Part shown: positions 53,907 to 64,000 of the stretch, one piece after another | How positions within the stretch are numbered: the stretch's first letter is position 1 | Layout of the letters: each line of letters opens with the position of its first letter | From: Pempheris klunzingeri | Lineage: Eukaryota > Chordata > Actinopteri > Acropomatiformes > Pempheridae | Assembly (NCBI RefSeq): GCF_042242105.1 | Contig: NC_092016.1 | Coordinates: 10,678,501 to 10,742,500, forward strand | Length of the DNA: 64,000 nucleotides | Reading direction: 5' to 3' | The notes under the pieces: generated by a model | The model's database searches: none | The model's input: only the letters and a program-made list of their open reading frames with translations | Told to the model about the DNA's origin: nothing | Made by a program: the position numbers and the translations under genes

Positions 53907-56900
53907 TGCTGGGAGGGACTTGCCCCCACCTTCCTTTTCCTTCTCTTTTCTTAGCTCCGTAACTACTGAAATTACGACCACAGGTGAGGGGTTATGAAAC
54001 ACACCCTGCAGCTACGCCCTAAAGCCTGCTCTGCCCTGCACGGATCTGTGTCCTCTCCACACATCTTTCTTCAAAATGTACCCCTGCCTCCAACTCTCTG
54101 CTTACACGCTCACGGGATCGAAGCAAATCCCCTCTAGCTTGGCAGCGATCTGTGTGGGATCTGCAGTTCCGCTACAGCATGGGACTCCTCTGTACTAGCG
54201 AACATCCATCCGCAGTGTAAACTGCTGTATCGGACTTAACCCCTGAGGTGCTGTGCTGAACCAGAGCAGAATCCATCAATTCTCCTTGCATGTGGGACAT
54301 TATTACACCCCTCCTCCCCAGGTGTGCTGCATTGCATGCATAAATTATGCTCATCTTGTCAGTGACATCCCACAGAGGATTACTGACCATCAAACTGACT
54401 GCATTATACACAGCACATCAGGACATTATAATTCACTTTTCTATATTGCAGCTGAAGATAACAGAATCACCATTAAACTCACTACTAGCAACATTTCTTG
54501 CTAAAATTAACAGGTTGCTAATAATATTTAAGGATAAAACCAAACAGCCCCAGAAAGGGAAACGGAAGAGGTGGAGGCAGGCTGAGCAGAACGCAAATAG
54601 ACACGTGTGACTTTTGTAACATCCCACGTACAATGAGGAAGGTCACTTAAGAAAGTCTGGCATCTGAGCATTCGCACAGTGGGACAACATGATACGTTTA
54701 ACAGCTACTTACTATCAATTCAATCGATTCAATTTTCACTTTGTGGGACAAAATGTTAGTAACCTGTTATTTTGTTTGCAAATCTTTAAAGTAGTTCAAT
54801 ATTTTATGGGAAAATTAACTCCTGCACTACTGAACAGCCAACACTTATTATCCCCTCCAAGAAATCTTCATTATCAGACAGAACTACAGTCAGTTATCTA
54901 TACAGAAAATAGCTGACAACAGTACAGCTTGCAAAAAATGGCAAATACAACCAAGGACATTGGAAAAGTTCTTATTAGTTTGTATCCAATCAAGCTGCAT
55001 TTAGAGTATACAGTAGGACAACTGGTCAGAAGTGTTCATATATTAGTTTAGAAGTTGAATCATTTTACCCATTACTGTTAGGACTTAAGTGTGCAACTAT
55101 TCAGTGTGCTACTCTAAAGAAAACAAATATGTGAATTTGTCCTAAGGCAACATCAAGCATCCGCAGTATGTTCCAACCACACACACTGAGGCATTGCTTG
55201 TTGACTATGAACAACTGGTTTTCCCCCCACCACCAGCAGGAAATGCATGATAGACAGAGTTGTTATTAAAAGCAGGGGCAACTCTTCTATGCACAATGTA
55301 GCTTTTGTTTCAGGACAGGTTGAGAGGACAGATGAGAATGTGATGACAAACTACTGTACTTTACTTCTATATCAGACAAACGTAGCAGCATTTCACTGTA
55401 CACTTCGGACAATTACATGACAGGATGGGATGGCTACCTAAATACGCTCAGTTTAACATTAAACTATACACCATCTACTCAACCCTCATGCACTTAATCA
55501 TCCCTCAACAAACTGACTGATCCTCATCAAATTCCTGACGTTTATGAAGCTGTTACCACTCCAGACATCGCTTTATGTAAGGGCATCATTTGCATACTCT
55601 GCCTTTGTCCTGTTCCCTTCGAGCAGGTAAACCAGCAGTGACCACTGATATGGACACACTGTGCATCCACATAAGGTAAATGGGTGATTCAGCTGTGAAT
55701 GGATTTAGAGGTTTTGTTACAGATCTGGTCTGATCACGGTTTGTGACCGTGAAACGCTAAATGCATCACACTGAAAACAAATGGGGGAAAAAATGCAATG
55801 CAAAGGAAGGAAAATATATATATATAAAAAAAAGATATATATACTCAGAAACAACAAGCTGACAAAGACAAGCATTCAAGCTTGACAGGATTCAATACAA
55901 AAAAATTGTTTCACAAATATTCAACCCAGATTCATCATCATGGCAGAATATGGATCTAACACCAAACCAAGGCAATGTGGGTCATGACATCCCACTTATC
56001 AGTCAGGATAAGGGATTGAGTTGGACAAGCCTGACAGACACCCAGTCACCGCTGGCAAAGGTGGTGAGTTAAATTTACATCCCTCAGAGCGGAGCCCGAG
56101 AGTGGTGACAGATTCCACACATACTTTTACTCTCTCTTAAGCTCACCAGCCTCCAATTTAATTATTCCAACATCAACCGAAGGAGGCATGAAAGAACCTG
56201 AGTTGTTAATCGCTACCAGTCATAAGTTCAACTACGTCTTCTTATATAATACTTAATTCATGAGAACAGAATGTAGAGATGTGATTAAACTCTGTGGAAG
56301 ATTTTAACATTTATCATGTTTAATAACACCAAACTATGAGAAATGGCGCTGGAAACACATTTTCTCATACAAATAAACCAAAGTTCTATGTCCAATAACT
56401 TAAAATCTAAAAGGGGAGAAAAGGCTGGTGTCTGTAGCAACATTTGCAGCAGCCAAAGTTCTGTTACATTTTATAGATGGATAAATATGAGCCGTGTGTT
56501 CATCTTAAATCATGATATTGTTTTTTTTTTTACTAAAACTGGAGTTGTAGCATATCTTAAAACAGAAAAAAATATGAATACAGATAATTTTCACATAAAA
56601 TTTTTTTTTTAAATAGTTCACGTTTTGAGCAGACATCATATCCATACTTTTTTGACTTGTATCTACAGTTTGAATTTATGCTTCTTTACTCTAAATAAGT
56701 ATTTAATTTATGAAACATTCAGAAGTCAAACAATTACATCCGACACGTAAGGTGAATCTGTCTGTGGAAAAAGACTTGACAGAAAGTGACGGAAGTGGCA
56801 AATCTGTGTGAGATTCGTCTTCTCGTAGGCAGTCAATGTGACAAATGGGCATAAAACAATTAACAAAATGTCTCTGTGACGGCTTGAACAGACAGATACT

Positions 56901-57589
56901 TAATGAAATCTGTCAAAGCTGCTTCGCATGGACATATAAACTAAGATTACCAATGTCGCAACACTTCACTACCAATGATTGGGCTTCTGTTTCCAAAATG
57001 GAGGAAGCCAGCAGGCAAACCATATTTGACGTGCTAAGTATTGAGGATGACTGTCAACACTGTACTTAACAAGTGCTCAGATTAGATTTCTGTTTTGTCA
57101 CGATAACAATTAGCTGTTATTACAACAGCTGTCATAATATTAATGCTGACATGAGTGGCATACTGCCTGTCCATCAGTGAAGATCTGGAGACAAGACACA
57201 TCTTGCTTTGTCAAAGGCACATATTGTATTGCTGCTTATTTTTCCTTTTGGCATAACAAAGTGCATAACTCATGCTGCGTTATGTAGAAATAGCCAAAAT
57301 TATTCAAAATCCAGTCTGAGTGGTCAGACTCAGTTGTATTATTAAATGTGGTTTTAATTTCAGTTTGTCTCTCAAACTAATGTATTGTGACTATTAAACC
57401 AGCAATAATTGACTTTTCAGCTGCTCTGGGCAGCAAAAGTTGTGAGTACAATATTAACATATTTTCAAGCTGATCTGGCAAACTTTAAAAAACATTTTCT
57501 TATTTTCACATCCAGCAGTAAAGGAGCAGCATTATAATTAATTTGGAATCAGACTTGAACACATCTGATGAGTGCAAGTTAAACATTTA

Positions 57590-57850
57590 CACTCTTTTAG
57601 CTCAGTTTTTGGTCTCCACCAACTCCTGAGAGCTCTTTAGCAGCTAAATGCTCCACTATGTTCACCAGCTAGTCACTAATTGTGTCGGTCTATCATTTGG
57701 TGCTGAGAAGATAGTGTACAGGAAGTTTTTACTGCTTTCTCACTGAAAATATCCGCCTGCTTCAGCTGAAAACGAAGCTATAAACAGTGAGAGTAAATCA
57801 AAACAGTGAAGTCATGGATCAGATAGCTAAACTATATGCAGAAACTCACT
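57590..57850. repeat. dispersed fish repeat in tjp1 intron 1
   Basis: GGTCTCCACCAACTCCTGAG, AGCTAAATGCTCCACTATGT, TCACCAGCTAGTCACTAA, TCAGCTGAAAACGAAGC and AGTGAGAGTAAATCAAAAC occur in this order in a repeat I know from other percomorph genomes. Non-coding. Confidence 0.5.
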
Positions 57851-60800
57851 ATGCAGGTACCCTTTGCACATGGCTGTCATGTTTTAACATTGTCGTGCAT
57901 TATACATATATTACTATTACAAAAATAATGATAATAGTAACTTAAAAATAAGAATCTGATTTGAGTTTTGGATTTTTATAGACTTATTTCCACAAAATAA
58001 TTGGAAAAAAAAAAGTTCTCAGATGGTGGTTCAATGTGAGCAGAGTCTATTTCCAGGCTCCACAGCTGGAGTCGGTGATCATAAGCAGAGCCTGAGTCTG
58101 CTCTGAACACATGGACCAGGAAATCAGCTCCTGAACTCAATCAGCCCAGAGTGGAAGTTATCAGTGCTCCACACAGAGCACATAAGAGGGCAGGAATGTG
58201 CTGATAAGCTGAGCCACTGACCTGCACCCCGCCTCCTCTCCGTCACAGTGATTGAAATGAGGACAAAAGAGCCAATGAAAACCAGTAATGATAAGGGATG
58301 TTTCTGCACTATGAGAAAAAGGAGGTTCACGCTGAAATGTGATTGATGAGATTTTGCAGACCTCTTCATCCTGATAATTCCACGCCCCTTTCAAAGTGAG
58401 ATTTACGATGGTCTTATTTACATAAGCAAGCTCTGTATAACTGGAGCCACATCCATAATGTAACCGTGCCATTTGTTAACCTAGAGACTTACTGCACTGT
58501 GGGAGCATGGACTTTAATGTCATGTTTTTAAGAGGCGTTTGTAGGAAGTTTTAGCTTGGCCATGTATCAGAGCAATGACCTTTCAATGTCCACGGCAGCC
58601 ATCAATCAACTCAAATTATCTCCAAAAAAGTACCCTAAAGATGAGGTAGTATAAAATATACAAGATAGTTCACCAACCATTTAAAGCACACATCTACAAA
58701 ATGTCATTACTGATTCCCATCAATATGTGTAGTAGAGTCTATTCAATCTTTGATTTGTGAAGATTGATAAAGATATACAATTAAAAAAAAACATTATTGC
58801 AGTGTATGACCGCTACATGCTGATGAGATGAGTAAGTTTAACATTGGGTTTAAAAACAAACTCTCCAATGGCACCAGTTGAATTATAATCCATTTTTTGC
58901 CAATAGAGCTACACTTAAGAATATGCAGAGTATCATTTGGACAAAAAACAGGAAGATGACATTAAACTGGGCTGCAATGCAGAACAGAAAGCCTGCCTCA
59001 ATTGAAAAAAAAAAAAAAAAAAGGATTAGATCTATTAGCTCAAGGGGGGTGAAACAAGGAGTAATCTGTCTGAGGTTACACCTCTCAGGTGGATGTAAGT
59101 ATCACAATGATTCTAATTATACAGAATAATCCATGCTGCAAGCAGAGATACAGTACTTCAGGATAGTGCAGGTTAACCCTCAAAATCATGTTCCCCGTTT
59201 ATTCTAGTGGCGCCTCCAGGCTAACACTGAAACACATGCTCGAATCACTGTTTCACACTATATTTCCGGCATTGTTTTCCAGCAACCTCTTTCCACACAG
59301 TCAGACTATTAATCTCTTCAAAGAGGCACCTGAGGCCATATACTTTGACTGGCCATTACCAAATATGCAAACCTAAGGTTTTAAAATATAGAAAGTTTAG
59401 TATCTCCAAGGTTTACCATGTGTCAACACATCATATGAATCATATGTCATGTAGCTATGTTATTACCAGCTACTGAAAAGGCCTCTTATTCTAGACAGTT
59501 TCTACAAATACACTTAGGACTTAAAAACTGCTGTCAAATTTAACTTTAGTAGGCAAAATGTCAGATACATTTGTCCTTCCAAAACCACAATGACTCAAAT
59601 GACTGGTGTTCCCATGACAGCTTAGGACAACATGATTTACAGGCCAACATGTATGGCTGCCCTTGAGGTCCTGGATATTCTCTTCATCTCAGGCGACATG
59701 CTTGCCAGAAAGATCCCCTGCCCAACACTATATACTAAATTATTAAAAATAACAGTTTAATTGTGTACTGAAACATCTAATGGCTGCTACAAATATCATC
59801 TGTACTGAGTCTCCCCCACTTCATTTGACAAATCTGTTGCACTGCTTAGCTGCCATTTCAAATAACATTTCTATCATGAGGCCACTGATGACACATTTAA
59901 ATCACAGACCCGAACCCTTAGGGGAGCCCAACACTTAAGATGTGCAGTAATGAATCATCATTCTCCCACTGATACATACACAAATTATACATATTAAAGT
60001 TAAGAAATATATTACTGCATATTTCAAATAGTCTTTTGGGAGCTTCAGTTACATTAAAAACATGGTATACATTATAAAGACAAGACAAATCAGAAACAAC
60101 ATTATGACATTTCAGAACACATTTAACACATGATATATTGGGCATTATTAGTTCTGCTTATATACAATATGATCTACACCACAGCTGTGAGATATGGTGG
60201 CCAACCAGGCAGAGGCCTTCATTGTTTATTTCCCGCAGCAGTCAAATCAGTTCAGTAAACTAATTAACTCATCAATAAAGGAGTTTTTAGAAGGATAAAG
60301 AAATCCAAGCCGAATCACGATATTTTGATAAACATAACCCCATGATAATACCTACTTTTATATACATTATATATTTATATATATTTTATTTATTTAATCT
60401 CCTGGCTCATTCTAATTTTGCACACTATGTGCAAATGTAAAATGGCACGACAAACGACAGCAATCTACAAAAAAAAGGACTGTCCAGTATTATCGATATT
60501 CAACAGGTTCATGTTAGCAGCATCCATCAGTTGGTATGGCAATGAAAATAATGAGATCTGAAGAGATGAATGAGCTACACCAAACACTGACTGTAGCCTA
60601 CAGCAAAGCCCCCGCACACAGCTGACATAGTATTATTATGACTGGCTGGGAAAACTGTACACACACCGGAGTAGGCGAGCATGTATTTCAGTGTCACCAA
60701 ACTAAAGCCAGCTAACAAGCTAACGTTAGCCAACTGCTACCTAGCTTCGACATAGACCCACATTGGGCTTACCAGTGGACCATCAAAACAGGGTGAGCCA

Positions 60801-61290
60801 CCGCTTGACCTTCCCCATAACAGAGAAAACCCAATGTCGTATTTCTAGCGGCCGACCTCACCACATCACTCCCTCCTTGCCTCTCGTTGCCTGACACTTA
60901 ATGAATCTTATGTCCCCTTCTATAACGTTACCCCTCTTGGTCAAATCAACCCCTAGCTGGCCGACATTTTGTTCCAGCGGCTAGGCTAGCTCATCCTAGC
61001 TAACGTTACCTGGACGCTCCGCGCACTTGCCGTGGGAATAACCGGTCCGCCCGATGACAGCTCAACCACAAGGCATTTTGTGACTCAATATCAGCCTTTA
61101 AACAAGCCCCACAGGAAATAGCGCAGTGGACATCATTATTCACGCGTTCAATTGGAAGATAACATTAGCATGTCGGGTAAGCAGCTAACCGCTTAGCATA
61201 GCGCGTAGATGCAGACTGCTAGCGGTGAGGTAGCTACGATAAGTTACCTCTGCTCGCACCGTTATCGCTCGCTTGTATCCGCAGGGGGAA

Positions 61291-61327
61291 CACACACACA
61301 CTCACACACACACACACACACACACAC
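61291..61327. repeat. imperfect (CA)n microsatellite near tjp1 exon 1
   Basis: CA units with one CT interruption near 61301, ending in CTCACGC. On the tjp1 strand this is a UG tract about 90 nt into intron 1. Confidence 0.85.
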
Positions 61328-61416
61328 TCACGCATCCAGCGAGCTCCTGCGGCTACAGAGAAATATACTCCCTCAAACAGCAACGTACTCACGGTTAAAC
61401 CAAGAAACCCATTCAC

Positions 61417-61700
61417 CTTAGCAAACGCAATGGCCCTCACGGCGCGCTTGTGGAAATCTTACAGCAAACGAATGGAGAGGTCTTTTCCTGGTGTGGCTCC
61501 AGAGCAGCAGCCGCCGCACTGCAATGGCAGGCAGTGGATGAAGCCTTCCTTCTCCCCCCCCTCTGCTCTCACACTTCGGCTGCCGTCACCGCCGCGGTGA
61601 CAGTGACAGGTTCGCCTGGAAGAAACCATTCCGGTTTGTCCGCGGGGGAGGAGGGGCAGCAGGGATGCAGAGAGGCTGTCCACCGCAGCAGCAGCAGCAG
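61417..61700 (-). other. tjp1: tjp1 first exon (5' UTR), upstream end uncertain
   Basis: On the - strand a GCTAAG|GTGAAT donor lies at 61411-61416. The last codons before it read RAVRAIAFAK, resembling the MSARAAAAK that human TJP1 exon 1 encodes before STAMEET. Here the in-frame upstream codon is TAA and there is no ATG, so the exon appears untranslated with initiation in the next exon. The surrounding sequence is GC- and CpG-rich. Confidence 0.55.
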
Positions 61701-61760
61701 CAGCAGCATCAGTCCACCAGCATCAAGCGCCATTCCAGCGGGAGAACAAACATTCGTGGC
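61430..61760. promoter_or_regulatory. CpG-rich promoter region of tjp1
   Basis: A local rise in G+C and CpG (CGCGC, CCGCCG, GTCACCGCCGCGG, CCGCGGG) stands out from the AT-rich surroundings at the 5' end of tjp1. A (GCA)n run lies at about 61685-61708. No TATA box is apparent, as expected for a CpG-island promoter. The + strand open frame 61450-61863 is a by-product of this composition. Confidence 0.5.
61685..61708. repeat. (GCA)8 triplet repeat
   Basis: About eight GCA/CAG units in the CpG-rich region at the tjp1 5' end. Confidence 0.85.
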
Positions 61761-61863
61761 TCAGGATGAAAATATGGAGTTTTATCAGCTCCCGGTGAAC
61801 ACTGCAGTGTCCACTGTGTGTGGACGGGTGGATACGAGTCCTATCAACCTGCCATCTATTTAA

Positions 61864-63429
61864 AATATACCCATTAATAAGGAAAACACCCTGACAAAAA
61901 TATGCATTCCCTAAAAAATAAATAAATAAAAAAGTCTGCTGCGTTGTTATCACAGATGTATAAATAGCATCCACTCTGATGGCGATTTAATTGAGGAATA
62001 TCACAATTTTCAGCAAATTAATGATGTAACCCTGATATTTATAGGATTTTATTAGTTTTGATAAAGTAATACGAGCAAACTATTTTTTATTCATGGATTG
62101 ATGACTATAGTCATAACTCTAGGACTACTGCAAATAAGAAATAGATGTCCATGGCTACTAAAATGTTAAGACTAATATAAGTATAGGCATTTTGTGTTGA
62201 TGTTGATTAGTAGTTCAGATAATAAATTGGAGGAATTGACAACATCTCAAAATGGACATTAACTTTATTTAGGTCTAATAATCATAATAAAGATACATAA
62301 GTCCATGAAAACTTCACTAGGTAAATATATGTTTAATGGAATAAAATGATTAATTTATGTTGGTAGTCTGGTACTAAAGCAAGGCACCGTGGTTAAACCG
62401 AAACACAACACCAGCCTCAAAATATTTAATATCTCAGTTTGGACTTTGCATGGGCTAATGAAATAACTTCCTTTTCCAGGTTATATGATTTCCCCATTGC
62501 ACCACTTCTGCGTGTCGACAGCAGTAGTCCTAACAGACCTTTGTGCACACGAAGCATTGCACACACTGCCTTTGGTGCATGTGTCATAAGGTTACATTTT
62601 ATCTTTAATGAGCTTTTAACAAGCATCCTGTTCAAACAAGAAAGCTAATAAATCTGTGTGAGCTGTTGAGAGATGTATCGGCAGTGAGAATGAAGCTACA
62701 TTTCCCTCATGCACCTAAAATGGTGGTAGGCCCTTCTAGAGTTTCTAAGATATTTTTAAATCAATTTTAAAACTGTACATTGATAGGTTTTTTTTTACTC
62801 TGTTATGTGAACATTCAACTGTAAGACACAATAGATATTCTGTTGTTACTACCTATTCACCCAGAAGTTCACATCCAGATGCATATTATCTATATGCCAA
62901 TGTAAAACAAAGAATATGAGACAAGGACTTTCTCGTGTTAAGTAAGCCTTAATATTGATTATACAGATCAAATTTAAAATTCGACTTTCGGATTGATTAG
63001 GCATCCTGTGAAACAACCTTTGACTGGACAAGGACAAGATGATTTATCTCTCATGCCTTCCTGTTTGTGTGTCTATGTGTATTTGTGCATAGCCAGGAAC
63101 AGCTATTAATTCCAAAATGATAGCTTTATGCAGAGGCTTTTGATGTCAAATATATTTTACACTAATGATAAATTGTTTTGAATGCAAAAGAGGGAATGAA
63201 AAATGTATGTGGATATTACTTTTAACTACAGAAAACATAAACTCTTTGCAGGGAAAGCTGAGGTAGGCTACTTAAGTAGTAATGACATGCTGCATAAAGC
63301 CATTTAGAATGCAGAGGATAGAGCTAAAATCCACCCTACAGTCACGATGCTCAATACTCCTTCCCATGGGGTATACAGTTAATCAATATACAGTAGAATG
63401 TAAATTGTGCACTGCACCAAACTCCACTC
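61864..63429. other. intergenic, no feature seen
   Basis: AT-rich sequence upstream of tjp1. I find no exon with a convincing frame and no recognised repeat. Confidence 0.5.
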
Positions 63430-63766
63430 TTAAGACTCTATCGCATGCACTTTAGTTTTTGTGCTGGCTATTCCATAAGTGCCTAATTCTCTGCAGCACC
63501 TTCTGTTGTGCATTTTATCACTTTGAGATTGTGTGACCGTTCTTGTCACCTCTACCTCTGGCACTAATGAGCGCAGGAGAAGATAGGGGCAGAATGTAAT
63601 GCTGGGGGAGCACAGAGGTCCTGCAATGTTGCTGACGTAAGGAGACTTGCCACAGATTCCATTGGAGGATCGGAAGGAGAAGGCAGGGGCGGGGGCATCT
63701 TGAATGGAAGAATGCGAGTTGGCCAAGGTCATACAAATTAGATAAACAAGGGCGGTCATATATATC
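63430..63766 (-). other. weak candidate terminal exon or small ORF
   Basis: After a TTTTCCCACAG acceptor, an ATG at 63757-63759 opens 109 codons to a TAA at 63430. It begins MTALVYLICMTLANSHSS, a plausible signal peptide, and has several Cys. I recognise no family, and an open frame this long is expected a few times by chance in 64 kb. It may be nothing. Confidence 0.15.
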
Positions 63767-64000
63767 CTGTGGGAAAACAAAATATGACGAATAGCTGTCG
63801 TAAATATGTGACTAAGGAAGCTACGCAAAAAACAGTAATTGTGTCTGTGACCTGCACCTCTGCAGTTATGTTGAGTGTCCATTTATGGCAGTAACAGCAA
63901 ACATTTGGCTGTATGTCAGGTTAGTTTATATCATTGAGCATGAATGATGGATAGATGTTAGTAATTGTCATCATTAGTCATCATCGTGCATTACAGTATG
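63767..64000. other. window edge, no feature seen
   Basis: Short AT-rich stretch with no recognisable element. Confidence 0.5.

Larger units (their letters stand above)
53907..61330 (-). other. tjp1: tjp1 intron 1, distal part
   Basis: About 7.4 kb without a supported exon. It contains a recognisable dispersed repeat at 57590-57850, a poly-A run near 59003-59021, and GCTAACGTTAGC palindromes near 60718. Open frames such as 58161-58472 and 54253-54610 show no family similarity. Confidence 0.5.

Noticed and set aside
58161..58472. 103-codon - strand open frame in tjp1 intron 1
   Set aside because: I see no family similarity and no strong splice sites, and the length is expected by chance.
61450..61863. 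137-codon + strand open frame with a poly-Ser run
   Set aside because: It lies in the CpG-rich promoter region; the Ser run is the CAG triplet repeat, and no family or splice structure supports it.

Overview
This is vertebrate nuclear DNA. Genes are split into many short exons with GT-AG introns, CA/TG microsatellites are long, and introns carry old dispersed repeats. Protein similarity and the repeat families (recognised from memory) point to a ray-finned fish, probably a percomorph. There are no bacterial, plasmid or CRISPR features, and I recognise no transposase, reverse transcriptase or viral gene.

Layout. (1) 1-9350, + strand: the 3' two thirds or more of cep152 (centrosomal protein of 152 kDa), 22 exons, complete C terminus; the gene runs off the left edge. 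(2) 10294-16715 and 19226-25624, + strand: two complete 10-exon tandem paralogues of slc27a2 (fatty acid transport protein 2 / very long-chain acyl-CoA synthetase), coding 612 and 620 residues, with the same intron phases. (3) 27478-61700, - strand: complete tjp1 (ZO-1), tail-to-tail with slc27a2. Twenty-seven coding exons sum to 5217 nt (1738 residues plus stop), with PDZ1-PDZ2-PDZ3-SH3-GUK, an alpha-type cassette, a Tyr/Pro-rich region and a C-terminal ZU5 domain. A 14.5 kb first intron leads to a CpG-rich promoter near 61.4-61.8 kb. (4) 61864-64000: no supported gene, one weak ORF. Human CEP152, SLC27A2 and TJP1 all lie on chromosome 15q, so the cluster looks like an ancient linkage group.

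The genes are linked but do not form one pathway: cep152 acts in centriole duplication, the slc27a2 pair in acyl-CoA formation at ER and peroxisome, and tjp1 in the tight-junction scaffold.

Points most worth a second look: two possible unannotated 5' exons of tjp1 (53773-53860 and 50495-50626) whose phases chain; a (GT)86 tract that would form the donor of one of them; competing in-frame donors in the ZU5 region of tjp1; a first tjp1 exon that lacks the ATG of its mammalian counterpart; a GC-AG intron in one slc27a2 copy where the other has GT-AG; and a DSGxxS motif at the CEP152 C terminus. Exon coordinates were derived by hand from splice signals, phase and family similarity; transcript ends are approximate.
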